A stretch of DNA of 64,000 nt from Hyperoodon ampullatus (GCA_949752795.1 OX457062.1:89951777-90015776); one strand, 5' to 3'; shown: positions 10,870 through 25,800, counted from the first letter of the stretch. Translations and numbers: made by a program. Notes: generated by a model not told the origin, from the letters alone.

Positions 10870-13800
10870 GTAAGCTGTCTTAATTGCCCTCTCTTGCCTC
10901 AGATTAGAGTCCTGGAATCTGGGGCTCCTTGCCATAGAACGAGTTTCTGTCCTTGGGTTCATGGCATATTACTTGTATTTTTCTCTGTGAGGGAGTGCCC
11001 TGGTAACTGCTGACGTTGTTCAGTTATATCCCTTTACAGTTACTCATAGAGCTTTCTTAAGTTGAAACCACAAAGGAATGAAGGATTTTTAGGAAATGGG
11101 TTTTCCTAGATGCAAAATTGAATTTCAGGAGCATGGTACATTTGGGGGTCTGTCTATCTTCAGCTTTCTTTATATCCATGGTAACCCACCCAGATATTAG
11201 AAATAAGGACCAGAAAAAAATTTAATTAACTGTGACAGAGGAATATATGTCACTGGAACAATTTGCTTTACAAAACACCAGGATTGTGAAAATCTCCAAA
11301 TTGTTTATAACCCCTCAGGACTGGAAAAATTATCTACAAATGTTAAGATATGTCCAAATAAGAAAGCATACACATTGAACCAAGAGAACAGGGAATTACC
11401 CTGGACACAATAAAGGTGATAACCAGGTGAAGTGGCTTTTGAGTATGCAGATTCCCTGTGTCACTTACTAGCCACCTTCCAGGGTCTTAACAGAAGTCAA
11501 GAAAAGGAATTTGAGAAAAGTGCTGTTCAAGGAGGGACTAGAAAAGAGAAGAAGGGGGTGATTTGTCATATAAATTAAAGAAAGGTGTTTGGGGCATTTA
11601 GTAAAAATAGGCGTAAATTCCCCACAGGGATAAAATATGCATCAACTGTTCTTTAGGGATCACACACGAAATGTCAAGTAGTTGACAGTGGAAGTTTGGA
11701 GCAACTGTACTTTTGGTTTCTCTTTTTATGGACTTGGGTGGGAAAAGTTGCCCATGAGTAAGTGGGGGAAGAGGTTTGTCCCACAGGATTGAACCTGATT
11801 GTATTGGGCAGATAGTTGCTTATTTGATGACTACTGAGACTGTATCTCTGTGAATACAAGGGTTGTATATCTGTCTTATTCATTATTATCTCTCCACTGT
11901 CTGATTCAGCACATGGTGTGTAGTAAGTGATCAAATAATATTTTTAGAGTGAATATTGAATGACCTGGATGAGCAATAATAGCTAGCCTCGTAGGTGCAT
12001 GTAATGTATTTCTAGGCCCACGCCACTTCCTTCTTTTCTTTTTAATTAATGCTAGCCTGAAGGCATGATCACAGAGAACATTTCACTCTGGTGACCAGTA
12101 CTATAACTGTGGGCTACGTGTTTCAATTCAATCTTAAGTTTCAAATTGATTCTTTTAGATTCTGAGCCTTTTATAATTTGCTCAACTCCTCGAGGTCAAA
12201 AAAGAATGGCTCTGGGGCTTTATTATACAGAGTAGCTTTTACTGTTATCTACTTCATTGCACCAGGCAATGGACTAGAAACACGATGAATTGTGATTTTC
12301 ATACTCTCACTAACTCGCTGTGTGACCTTGGGCTTGTCACTTAACTCTAGTTGACTGCGTGGGTCCTCATCTTTGGAACCTCCCAAGCTCAATCTTGATG
12401 AAGCAGGGCTAAGGACTTGCCAATAACCTAATTTCTCACCTCACCCAGGCTGTGCTTGGAAAATTCCTTTTGCTTCCAACGAATCATTTCTCCCCTGTCT
12501 AAACCACCCCTTTGCCTCATTAAGGACAGAGGCCCAGCAAGCAGGTTCTTACTCTTTCCTAGCACATTAGCAGAGGCCACTCAATGTTAATTACCATCAC
12601 ATGGGATTATTAGTCATCCTGATTTTTCTGACTTGCCTGCCTCATTGACTGCCTCAGCTAAAAAACCGAAGGTTGAATAACTCCTTAGAGGTAAAATATG
12701 ATTTGGGGATAGTGTGGTGGGAAGAATCTGGGAAGAGAAATCATAACACAGTGCTTTCTAGGCATTCCACGTATCTAAAGCTTTACAACTTAAAATAAAA
12801 ATTTGAATTAAATTACACACTTTGTTTTAGAGACACCTATCAAGCTATTTCAACTGTAAAATTATGATGAGGTAAAGGAAAAAGATAAGTTAATATCCAA
12901 CGCAGTTAATAGTCTCCTGAGCCCAGCTCTGGTGTTCTAATAAACCTGCTTAGGTTTAGTAGTTAGAGATTTCACCCACCAATGAGTGGAAAGTGTTTTG
13001 GGTGGGTTAGAACTACACAATAGAGGCTTCAAACAAAAACTATGAAATTCTTGGTCAGACTAACCTCCTGAAAGATAGCACGAATCAGAAAGCAGGGTCA
13101 GTGATTCCCTTTGAAGTTTTGACTTCTTTAGTTTTCATTTGGAACTATGTGGCTTAGAGGGAATTGGCTGAGATATCAGCTCTTCTCTGATTTGTCAGGG
13201 CATGGAAGTCCTAGGCATTAAAAGAGAGTCAATATGTATCAATATGTATTTCTTGTTTCTAAATTTAGAAAATATTCCAGAATCTCTTCTTTGCATATGT
13301 AGGAACACCCTTTCCTTTGTCATAAGAGATCCGACCTGGAGGCCTACAGAGTGGGAATTGTCAGCCCTCACCCCACTTCCTACTTCACCGGGGTCCCTGT
13401 CTTACAAGGACCCTGGAGACAGAGGGGCCAAACATGTGAGAACACTGACAGTCCTGTCCTTCCGGTAGAATTACTGGATTAAAGGTCATGTTAAAAATCA
13501 AGTTTGCATGATAAATAAACACCCTGGAGTCAGCCATGCTTTAAGTCGAAGAGAAGTGAATCCCAAATAATCAGATAGGGAAAGTCGACAGATGCCTGTG
13601 ATTTTTAAGAAAGTTAATTCTCTTCTCAGAGGTTCAGTTTCCCCATGTGGAAGGCAGAGGTAGTATGGATTCTACTGAAGCATTTGAAAGAATCTAAAAA
13701 GTTGTCCAAAGTCATTGATGTGTTAATAATTCATAATTCCTAAGTATTAACAGCAAACGTATACTCATGTTAACACACATCTAAGTGTGGTTATTGGCCT

Positions 13801-16800
13801 GACTTGACACAAATAAAACTGGACAAGGGCAGTAGCCAGCCTAGAGGGGCTTAAGGGAAATGTTCCCAAGTTGGAATTCTAACAAGCACTATAAGCTGTC
13901 TACCATATTGTCAGGAATAGGTATATAGGGGTGTGTGTGTGTGTGTGAGGATTGATGTAGCCTTGATAGCTATGTTGCCAGTTCCAGGCCCAGATTTCTG
14001 GATACGTGTCTCGTCCAACCTGTTCTGTTTGGTTTGCTCATCCTCTGCTAGCATCCTTTTCCAAATCCCTAGCCCTCCATGGTGAAAGATAGTCACAGCC
14101 ATTTCTATAGGCATCTAAGCCCATGATATAAAATATGCACATGAAAAGGCTTTTCTGTTATTACAGGGACTGAGGGAGCAAATTGGATCTCAGGTGCCAT
14201 GGCAGAGTAATGACAAGAATGGAGGGAGCCTGTTTAATCTTATAGTTCTTTGATGAAAGATATAGTGGGTAGCTTTCAAAGTCTCCTTTCCCCGAGATAA
14301 GAGTAAATAGCAGGATGCTTCTCAGGAAGTGGAGTTTTACAGTCCACCCAGGATGCCTCTAACAGGGAATATATCTCTTCCCAAGAACCCTGCTTAGGAT
14401 AAGATGGATGACCTCTCTGGGGAGAAAAGTCCGTCCCATTCTCTCCCTCACAGAAAGCTTTGTGTTTTTCCCTCCCACCGCCGTTCTTCGTTCCCGTGCC
14501 TGCCTTTGCCATCCATTTAACCTTCCCCGGGCTGGAGATCTAGACAGAAAGCAGGCGTGTACCCTTGCTGACCTTGCCATTTCTCCTTTCATAGATTGAT
14601 GAAAGCACCAGGTCCAGAATAATGCAGTTATAGACTTTTCACGCAGAGCCGGCTGCTGAACTGCTGTTCTAGGTTGTGATTTGGAACTTGGCATATTGTT
14701 CTGATGCCCATGCCCATCGTAAAGTTCATAAAGAATTGGAATAGTTAAGTGGGTAGGAATATATGCTCTGTAGCTGTATTGCCTGGGTTCAACTCCAACC
14801 TCTGTCATTACTGGCTGTGTGAATCTAGATGAGTTAATTAGCCTCTCTATGTTTCAGGGTTTTTTTTCTCAGTATGTGCCTTATAGAGTTGTGAGGAATG
14901 AATGAATGAATCCACAGAGAGTTTAGGATAGTACCTGGCTTATGCATAGTAAATGCTCAGTAAGGTTGGCTGCTATGGTTATTATTGTTAAATGGGCACT
15001 GAATGAATACGGGACGGGTGTGCAAGTGATGACAAAGAGATGAGAGTCGTTCTATTAAAGGTTGCTTATGAACCTCAAAGGATAAAAAGCATGTCCATCA
15101 GAAAGCAAGAAGAAAACTTGAAACAGAAAAAGGATGGCTTGATATCCCGAGGAGATAAAGGTTTAGGGAATTGTCACTAAAAGTCTAGAATTAGAAGATA
15201 AAATCCAGAGTATGTCAGTGAAGGCTCAGGTGAGAAAAGTTGCCACCCTAAATGATTTGAGGCAGTCTCCAGTTGTCACTTTAAGGATATAAATAGTTTC
15301 AAGGTTATTGGAAAGTGTGCTGGTCCGTTCAGGGTCCCAGCTTCCATCCTATCTAGGAGAGGTACAAAAGGCTCCTGCCTGTTTTGGGCTTTGCTGAATT
15401 TTATTTCTCCAGGCGCTGGCTGCAGGGTCAGACCCGAAGGTCAGTGCCTGCATGCGTGTTGTTCATTCTCGACGCAGAGAGTGTAATGCAGTGATGCACG
15501 GAGGACTTGACTGCTCACCTTCCTAGTGGGTGTGGAGCTGGGACTTTTGGAGACAGCAAATCATATTTGCCTCTTGGCTTTAGAACGCTAATGAGACTTG
15601 GATTTAGAATTAGGCTGGATTAATGAAGCTCTAATAGTGCTTGATGGAAACTGGATTATCACCCATGTTTAAGGCGTAGACTGAAATCCTGCTGAAGAGA
15701 TGTTGAATGAACACTTGATGAGGTCTCTCCAAGTGCCTTCTTGTAATTGTACTACAAAAAATGAATAAGTGGATAACCAAAGCAGTGCCATTATATTGTG
15801 TTTTCTTGAGTTGCTTTTTTTTATCACCAAATTGTGTGCATTGCACGCTAGGAAAATCTCCTTGATTATATACCCATATGTCATATGTCATTCCAGATTT
15901 TATATATGTTAAGAACACTCCCCTCCCCCATTTTATTTTCATTGATTTCATTGATTTAAAGTGTCTGTGCTCTGATATATATATATATATGTATATGTAT
16001 ATACATATACACATATATATATATATACACATCTTGCTATATATATAAAATATGCACTTATCTTTTCAGCATCTTACACCATACTTTGTCATGTTTTGGA
16101 TTTGATCCGTATGTGTACATAGTTGCTTAGTTTTAAATGACCATTTCCTTATATTAGTATATCTAAATAAATTGTACCTTCTTTTACCTTGTTTCACAGG
16201 TATCATTCATGTTTGATGTGCACACGCACCTGAAGGAGATTGCACTGAGCCCTCATTATTTCACTACCTAATATTAACTCAAGTGCCGCTGGCTTCCATG
16301 GATGGCATTCATTATTTTAGGAGCTTGGTTTACTGATTTACATTAATCTCTTGGTGTCGACTAATTTATTCATTTTCCTGTGTTTGAGAGTTTGTGACTT
16401 CAGGATTTTCCCCAAACCCCTCCCCATTTTTTCCCCAAGAAAATCTTTCTGAAATAAGTGAGTTAAGCAAAAAGAATTGTCGAATAACCTTTCTTATAAT
16501 GTACCTATCAGAACTTTAAAAAAGAAATGTAATAAAGGGAACCCCATCTTCCCCCACTAAAAACTAATTGTGTAGACAGTGGTGTATTTATTGGTTCCTT
16601 TCATATATTTTCTTTGGAGTCTCCATGATAGAGACAGGGCACACTTAGACTCTACATTGCTAGAGGACAGGATTGTGCCACCCTGGGATCCCTAGAACAT
16701 TTTGGGTAATAAGTAACTTTTAATAGCATTGGCATCATCCCCTTACCTACATTAGATGTCAAGGAGTTAATTCTTGACCTTTTAGATTGCAGGCATCTGA

Positions 16801-19800
16801 AACTGAAATACAGTTAACCCTTGAACAGCATGGGGGATTAAGGGCGCTGACCCCCTGGGTAGTCGAAAAATCCATTTCCTGCTGTTTCTGCCTCAAAAAC
16901 AAAGGAATTAGTAAACCACAAGGGCAATAAGCTGAAACAATTTGAATAGAAGAAGGACTCAAACACTACTTCTTTTGAGTCCATATATTGTGATCTCTAA
17001 TCGAACACAAACTTTCCTCCACACTTAGTTAAAGTGAAGAACTGTAAAATGAAAATATTGGTACTACAATATTTATGAGGAAAGAAATCCACATGTAAGT
17101 GGATGCTCACAGTTTAAACTCGCGTTGTTCAAGGGCCAGCTGTATATATAAACTAGACAATGACCCTGATCTTAATGAGATTCAGCCAGAAAATCTGCCC
17201 AGATCAATCTCTCTCTTCCTCCCTCCCCTTTTTCTCATTCTTCTCTGCCCATAAGAAAGGAAACATGGACATTTCTTAAGTTCGTGAGACAGGAGCCATT
17301 TGGTTGAGGGGCAGATTTAGTTTCAGGGGCAGTTTATCTGTTGCCAGAGGTGTTTTACTTGTAGACGCTACCATTGGTTTTCAATGGTGAGAAATTCCTC
17401 TTCTCTTAAGCAAACACCTTTGGCACTGAAGCTCCTGGCCAGGGTCCATTCTCTTGGCTCCTTCTCTCCTGGTAATGCCTGAAATTCAGTTTTTAAGCTA
17501 CTTCGCTCCTGCATGCTGGAAGGCAGATGATCTCAGCCTGGCACACACAGAAGCCTCTCTCCTCCCCTGGCCCAGCTCTTCCTTCCTCCAGGCCAGGCCA
17601 GGCCACAGATGTGTGCTAATGAGAGCTTCTCTTTGTTTACAGGGTTTGGGATGCTCTGACAGACAATTACATCCCTTCACTCTCAGAAGACTGGAGGGAC
17701 CCAAACGTGGAGGCTCTGAATGGCAACAGCTCTGAAACTGAGGTACCTCTCTGGGGCCCCCAGCTTAGCAGGGCTTGAGAAGCTGTGGATTCCAGTTAGA
17801 AAAACATTCAGTAATGCAACAGTCTTCCCCATTATGTAATGAAGCTCAGCATCATTGCTGGGAAAGTAAGAGTTGTGGAGGAAGTGAAAAATAAGATGAA
17901 GGGGGACATCCAGGGTATATGAGGTGATTGGAATGATTGTAAAGACTGTAAATGCAGATCACTTCTGTTGCTCATCATCGGCCTACAACACGCAAAATAA
18001 GGTGATCTGAAGTAAGAGAGGAGAATGAATATAATGGGCTTTTTTTGCGTTCGAATAATGGTTAAAAAAAAAATCAGAGTTTCCCATCTAAGAGGGACAG
18101 TTCAGTCCCATCAAAAACTGTTGACAGACTTGTGACAAGCTCAGGGCCTGGCTAATGGCCAGAGTGGGGACCCAGATAATAGTGAGGTGACCATGCAACT
18201 GGGAGGAATTCTTTATGAAGCTCATTAAACAGGCACTTATATGGCTGGACCTGAGTCACGGTCTGTGGTTACTGATGCCAAAGAGGAAAGTAGCCTACGG
18301 ACTTCTGAAAAAGTAAAGAGAATACTTATTTTGAGTTGACTTGCATAGGTTATGGAACGTGACCTTTCAGAATATCCAAATTGCCCCTCCTAGCTGAATA
18401 TACATATAGAAAGCTAAATCACGTAAGGGCTCTGTCCTTGCTAAAAGCCCGTTTCTACCTTGCTTAGTCTTCTAGTTTCAGTTATAAAGGAAATTTGACA
18501 ATTTCTTATCAGGAAGGGCTGTCACAATCCTGTGCGCACAGCAAATGAGGGTGGGAGGTGGATCTGATCTTCCTAGGTGCTCCAGGATTGAGGCCAAGGA
18601 AGAGCGAGAACCAGATTTCCCTTACTGGGCAACATTTCTGCAGATCATTGGCCAAAATAGCACAGCAAAGAGATCAGCAATCGGCCGATTTGTTGAAAAG
18701 GTGGCTGAATATCCTTTTTAATTCTTCTAATAATTAGCCATCCAAAATACTTAAAACCTCAAGAATAGACTTCGAAACAAAGAGATTTGCTACAACCCTA
18801 CTTAGCATGGATGTGGGATGTCTCAGGTCCTGTTTTGAACTCCCGAGCACTTTTTTTCTTTTGCGGTACTTATATGGATAGTGTTTAGTACTTGCCCAAA
18901 ATGCAAAGGAGAAGATAGGCAATAATGGAATAAACCTAGTTACTGAAATGAAATCAGGTCCGTCATGGTGCAAAAGGCAGATTTTGCTTTGTTATCTCCT
19001 TGGCCACCTTTCCAACTCATTTTGTGGATTAAGCCAAAGTATATATAAGATAGCCTACCCTTCAAAAGGACTTTAATTTATCCTCATTTGCAGATTTCCC
19101 TCAAGAGGGTTAATATTTCAGGGCAAACTGAATGACCCTGAGAAGGATGATCTTGAGCTCTCCTCCTTGTAGAATTTTCTCCATCTGACCCACGGGAAAT
19201 GGACGGCGTAGCAAAAGTGGATGGATTAAGGTTGTTTTATTTTAGCTTCCTTTATTATCTGGATTCATTACAGTAGAAGCTCTTTTCACTGACATCAGTT
19301 TAAACGACTTGCTATATAACCAGGGCTCTGTATTCCTTCTGTAAAATATGCCAACCGAACGCCCTTGGCATGCGGCATGCACACGACTGGTAGGCTTCTC
19401 TCTGGGAAGTCTTATCTCTTCTTCCACTTAGTTCATTGCCAAGAATCCATTGTGTTTGTTCCCAAACCTGTTCATGCTTGTCCTTGTGACTGTAACTAAT
19501 GTAATGAAATGTTATGGAAACTGTAGGGTTATGAATGCAAAGACAGTCATTTTTGCTTTTATAAAATCAAAGTAACACATGTATGTAATTTTAAAAGTCA
19601 AATAATACTTTTAAAATAATGCGAGACAACAAAAAATATAAACAGCAGTCTCTGACTTATCTTTCCCGGCTCCATGGAGGCAACCACTTCGACTTCTTAT
19701 AGCTGTTTCTTTTGGCGGGTACTTAGAATTTTCTAAATAGCACATTTATGTTACTACTTCTTTGATTATCTAAAATGAATAATTTTGGCTGTTATCCATT

Positions 19801-22800
19801 ATGGAAGATAAGATTTAAGTCTTTGGCATCGCCTCAAATACTCACATTTGGCCTTCCCCCTTGTCACCAATTAAATCAATATTACAAGTACACACTAGGG
19901 TAACTGTGTAAATACTATTTCTTGCTGAATCATGTAGTGTTCTATAAGAATATTTCCCTCTTGTACAACTTCTTATTTAACCTGGAGCGAAGAATTGCCT
20001 TGTTTTTTCACTTGCTTAGTTTCCTGTATATTTATCATTAGTTCAACCCCAAACTCTGAGTGAACTCTACATCTCATAATATGTTTTAAAAAAATCAGAT
20101 AGTCTTTCAATTCAATCAAAAAAAAAATCCAAACTAGTAGCCTCCATCTTTCTGCTATAAACTAATCTGGTTGTACTCTAGATCTGGTGCACAGCTGCTG
20201 TCCTGGGAAATCTTCATGTCTCTCTCTCCTGTCCTCTGACTGCCATGTTTTTATTTTTCTGGTTATGTTCCCTTGTTTTGGTGAAAAAAATTCAGTATAT
20301 TCTTGAGAAAGGGTAGAGAGGAATATATTTGTTAGAATAGATGAGAGTGTCTTTATTCTCCCGTCATACACTTGATTGAGAATTTGACTTGATAGAGTTA
20401 TTTTAGGCTGCAAGTGAATATTTACTCAGAATTGCAAAGGCATCATTCTCTTTTCCTCCAGCTTTCAGTGATGATTGAGAAGCCCCATTTAGAATCCATT
20501 CTGATTCTTTGTCTTTTATATGTGACTCTCTTTTGGTTCTCTCTAGAAGCTTTCAGAATATTCTCTTTTTCCTTTCTCATTTCTTTTACAGTAATGTGCC
20601 TTAGAGTGAGCTTTATTTTTCATTCAAATGAATTATAATCCATGGGCCCTTTTGACCTGGAAGCTCATGACTTTAAATTGTGGCATGGTTTCTTGTTATT
20701 TCTCTGAAGATGAATTATTTCTATTTTCTGCCTCTATTGAGATGATTATATGGTTTTCTCCTTTATTATGTCAATGTAATGAATTACATGAATTGAGTTT
20801 CAAATGTTAAATCAACCTTGCATTCTTGAGATTAAAGGCAACTTGGTCATGGTATATTATTCTTTTCCTTTTTAATCATAGCTTTACTGAAGGATAATTG
20901 GCATACAATAAACAACATATGTTAAAGAGTGCAGTTTGATAGGTTTTGACATATGTATACATCTGTGAAACCATCACCACAATCAAGATAGCGAGCATGT
21001 CTGCATGTCCATCACTCTTCCCTTTCACCCCCCAATCTTCAGGCAACTAGCTGTTGTCATCATAGATTAGTTTGCATTTTCTAGAATTTTGTATAGGTGG
21101 AATCACGCAGCATGTACTCTTTTTTTGGTCTGTTTTTTAAAACTCAATATAATTATCTACATATTCATCTATTTTATTGCATGTATCTACATACATTCCT
21201 TTTTTTTTTTTTTTTTTTTTTTTGCGGTATGCAGGCCTCTCACTGTTGTGGTCTCTCCCGTTGCGGAGCACAGGCTCCGGACACGCAGGCTCAGCGGCCA
21301 TGGCTCACGGGCCCAGCCGCTCCGTGGCATGTGGGATCTTCCCGGACCGGGGCACGAACCCGTGTCCCTTGCATCGGCAGGCGGACTCTCAACCGCTGCG
21401 CCACCAGGGAAGCCCATACATTCCTTTTTATTGCTGAGTAGTGTTCCATTATATGGATATACTATAATTTGCTTATTCATTCACCTGTTGATGGACATTT
21501 GGATTTTTTCCAGTTTTTGAATATTGCAAATGAAGCTACTATGAGCATTCTTATATAAGTCTTTTTGTGGATAGGTCTCTGTTTCTCTTGGGTAAAAACC
21601 TATGAGTGGAATGTCTGAGTCATATTGTAAGTGTCTGTTTCACTTTTTAAGAAACTGCCAAACTGTTTTCCAGTTTGAGAGCTCCGATTATTCCCCATCC
21701 TCATCAACTCTTGGAATGGACGGCCTTTTTGATTTTAGTCATTTGAGTGGGTATATAGTAGTATGTTACTTAAATTTGCATTTTCCTGGTAACAAATGAT
21801 GTTAAGCATTTTTTCATGTGCTTATTCACAACCCATGCATCTTCTTTGGTGAAGTGCCTGTTCAGATCTTTTGCCCATTTTCTTAGTGGGCTCTTTGTGT
21901 TCTTAGTATTGAGTCATTGGAGTTCCTCATGTTAAAATATAAAATGAGGCATATTAAATTTCTGAGAGTTTACCTGAGCAAAAATCTGTTCGACTCAGAC
22001 AATGCCAAACCCAAAGTGGGTAGAAGTGCTCCATCGACAGGAATTAGAGGAAGGACTTTTACAGAGGAGATGGAAGCAAAGGAAGGAAATTATCTGATTG
22101 GCTGTAGCTTGAGTGGTTGTGTTATCTGGAAAAGCCTGGGTGGCTGTTTGTGAGTAGCTGTCCTTTGGTTTGAGTTCTTAACCTTGAGGCATTAGAGGTT
22201 TTTGTTTGCTTAGGAGACTCCTGAAGCGTTCAAGTCATCCCAGTCTAATAGCCTCTTTGTTTAATTATTTTAACACATATATTCTAGATATAGTCCTTTT
22301 TCTGTTGTATGTTTTACAAATATTTTCTTCTTGTCTATGGATTGCCTTTTAACTTTATTAACAGTACATTTGAAGAGCAAATGTTTTTTTAATGTGATGA
22401 AGTCCAGTTTATTCAGTTGTGTTTAATAGTTTGTGCTTCTTATGTAGTACTTAAGAAATTGCCAAGCCCAGGGTCACTAAGATTTTTTTCTTAAGTCTTC
22501 TAGAAGTTTTGTAGTTTTAGCTTTTATATAGTTTATGATCCACTTCACGTTAGTTTCTGTATATGGTGTGAGGTTAAGGTCAGGGTTCATGTGTATGGCT
22601 ATCCAATTGTTCTAGTACAATTCACTGGAAATATCCTTTCCATATTGAATTGTCTTGGCACCTTTGTTGAAAATCAGTTGACCTAAATGTGTGGATATAT
22701 TTCTGAATTCTCTGTTCTGTTTCACTGATATATGTGTCTATCTTAATGCCAATATTATGCTATATTATTACTGTAGCTTTATAATAATGTCTTGACATAA

Positions 22801-25800
22801 AGCATAAGTCTTTCAACTTTGTTCTGTTTTTTCAAAGTTGCTTTGGCTATTTTAGGTCCTTTGCATTTCTGTATAAATTTTGGAATCACCTGATCAATTT
22901 GTACAAAGAAACTTGCTGGACATTCAACTGTGATTGTATTAAATCTATAGAACAATTTATGTATGTAGATCAATGTTAATGTGATGAATTACACTAATTG
23001 ATTTTCAAATATTAAACCAACCTTTCATTTTTAAGATAAATCCAACTTAGTTGTGATAGATATCCTTTTCACATAATGTGGGATTTGATTTGTTTATATT
23101 TTATTAAGGATTTTTGCATCTATGTTCATGAGGAATCTTTCTTTTCAATTTTCTTTTCTTGTAATGTCATAAGGTGAATTGGGAATTTTTCTTCTTCTAT
23201 TTTCTGAAAGAGTTTGTGTTATATTGGTATTATTTCTTCCTTAAATGTGTGATTGACTACACCAATGAAACCATCTGGACCGGGGGTTTTCTCCGTGAAA
23301 GTTTTTGATTACAGATTCAATTCCTTTAATAGATATTGGGGTATTTAGATGTTCCACGTCTTCCTGAGATGATTTTGGTAAAGTGTGTTTTTTAAGGAAT
23401 TTATTCATTTAATCTAAGTCATGGTATTGACCACAAAGTTGTTTATGACATTCTCTCATTCTTTTAATGTAGTAAGATCTATAGTGATGTTCCCTTTTTT
23501 ATTACTGTTATTGTTGATTTGTGTTTTCTCTCTCCTTCTGTCCCTCTCCCTCACCCCCTTCTCATCGGTCTGTTTATGGGTTTATCACTTTTATTAATCT
23601 TTCTAGAAAACCACTTTTTTTTTCCTCTGTGTTTTTTCATTTTCTAGTTTGTTGATTTCTTCCCTTAACTTGATTGTATCCTTCTTTGTATTTAAAATAG
23701 GGTTTTACTTCACCCTTTATTTTTTAAGCTTCTGAAGTGGAAGCATAGGTCATATTTTAAACTTTTAAAAAAATGATCTTAGTCCATTTGGGCTGCTATA
23801 ACAAAATATGACAGACTGGGTGGCTTATAAACCACAGAAATTTACTTTTCACAGTTATGGAGGCTGGATATCCACGATCAGGGTGCCAGCATGGTTGATT
23901 CTGGTAAAGGGACTCTTCCAGCTTTCAGACTGTCAACTTCTGGCTATGTCCTCACAGCACACATGGTACAGAGGAGCTCTGTGGAGCCTCTTGTATAAGA
24001 ATACACTCCCACTGATGAGGGTTCCACCCTCCCCAGCACCTCCCCAAGGTCTCCTTATACCATTGCATTGGGGGTTAGGATTTCAACATGAATTTTGGGA
24101 GGACACAAACATCTAGTCCATAGTAATAACGTAAGCATCTTAAAACAATAAAATTTCTTTTAAGCATTGCCTTAACTGAATCCCACAATTTTGATGTGGT
24201 ATGTTTTCATTATCATTCAGTTCAAAATATTTTCCAGTTTCCTCTTTCTTTTTTGGCCTATGGGTTATTTAGAAGAATGTTTATAGATGTTTTGTCATAG
24301 ATTTCTCATTTAATTTTGTCAGAGAACAAAATCTGTACAAATTAAATCTTTTAAAACATATTGGGACTGATATATGACCTAGCATATGTTGTATCTTAGT
24401 GAATGTACTATGTGTCACTGAGAAGAATGTATATTCTGCAATTGTTAGTTGTGATGTTCTAAAAAGGTCAACTAGATTAAGGTGGTTTATAGTATGGTTG
24501 GATTCTTTATATTCTGATTTTTTGTCTGTTTATTTTATCAATTATCAAGACAAGAGTGTTAAAAATTTCCAGTTATTACCGTGAATTTGTCTATTTCTTT
24601 CTTCAGTTCTGTTAGTTTTTGTTTTATATATTTTGAAGCTCTGTTATTAACTGCATACACTTTTATTATTGTTATGTCTTCCTGATTGACCCTTTTATCA
24701 TTATGAAATATCCTTCTTTATCTCTGGTAATACTCCTTGTTTTGAAATCTGCTTTGTCTGATATGAATTTACCACAACAGCTTTCTTATGCTGTTAGGTA
24801 TACATTTTTTCAGTCCTTTTACTTTTCATCTTTCTGTGTCTTTAAAATGTGTCTTTTATAGATTGCATGTAGTCGGGTCTTTTATATTCAGTCTGACAAT
24901 GATAATCTGTGCTTTTTAATTTATTGTGTTTAGTTCATTTGCATAGCATTTAGTTCATTAACATTTAACATAACATTACTAGTTTGTGTTTAGGTGTACC
25001 ATCTTGCATTTCTATTTGTTCCATCTGGGTTTTTTGTTGTTATTGTTCCTCTGTTTCACCTTCTTTTGGGTCAATCAAATACTTTTTGGTATTCCATTTT
25101 ATTTCTACCTTTGGATTTTTAGTTATACCTCTTTGTATAGCTGTACCTTTTTTTTTAGTGGATGTTAGGTTGGCATCTGCTCTCTAGTATCTCTTTTTTT
25201 TTTTTTTTTTTTTTTTGTGGTACGCGGGCCTCTCACCGTTGTGGCCTCTCCCGTTGCGGAGCACAGGCTCCGGGATGCACCGGCTCAGTGGCCATGACTC
25301 ACGGACCCAGCCGCTCCGCGGCATGTGGGATTTTCCCGGACTGGGGCACGAACCCGTGTCCCCTGCATCGGCAGGCGGACTCTCAACCACTGCGCCACCA
25401 GGGAAGCCCTCTAGCATCTCTTTTGCTGTTGTCTTTTCTCCAGTTCTCTTTGTCCCTGTGGGATATTCTCTTTTGATCCCTTTACTCTCACTTTAGCAGA
25501 GTTTCGGGAGATAACTGTGTGTGCTCAATCTCCCACATACCTTCCTTCTACTATTACAAAAACAGAAACAGGAAACAAAATTTGTGTTGTAATGTGGATG
25601 ATGCAAGAAAGACTACATGAAATTCTACTCGGAGGCCCATCATGGAAGAAAAGGCCTTGGCCTTACGTTAGGAGCTTGGTGAATGAGTAAGTGTACATTT
25701 ATGTTTTTAGGTCAAAATAATATGCTCGAGCTATGTATGTATATATGATTATTATTATTCACAATTCTCCACTTTTAATTGGGTTTTTCAGTTAATGAAC

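Larger units (their letters stand above)
10870..17642 (+). other. FEZ1: FEZ1 intron 2
   Basis: A 6.8-kb intron of mostly unique AT-leaning sequence. It has L2/MIR fragments (about 11800-11945, 12295-12385, 14735-14995), a (GT) run at 13929-13946, an AT-rich palindromic tract at 15976-16030 and a Tigger-like element at 16811-17142. No additional exon is evident. Confidence 0.75.
20735..25530 (-). mobile_element. Nest of old L1 sequence (antisense), with four later insertions
   Basis: Antisense ORF2-like phrases recur through the block, such as 'gttaaatcaaccttgcattc', 'tcacctgttgatggacattt', 'cttttgcccattttctta' and 'atagattgcatgtagtcggg'. At least two L1 pieces are present, since the 'aaccaacc..cattt' motif occurs near 20810 and 23020. 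Insertions: SINE 21199-21415, LTR 21930-22275, MaLR LTR 23774-24125, SINE 25193-25409. All frames are broken. Confidence 0.8.

Noticed and set aside
21089..21520. Open frames through CHR SINEs here and at 1072-1515, 32248-32787, 36294-36773, 40143-40745 and 53035-53478
   Set aside because: All share the same translated SINE phrases in several frames and strands; they are repeat translations, not genes.
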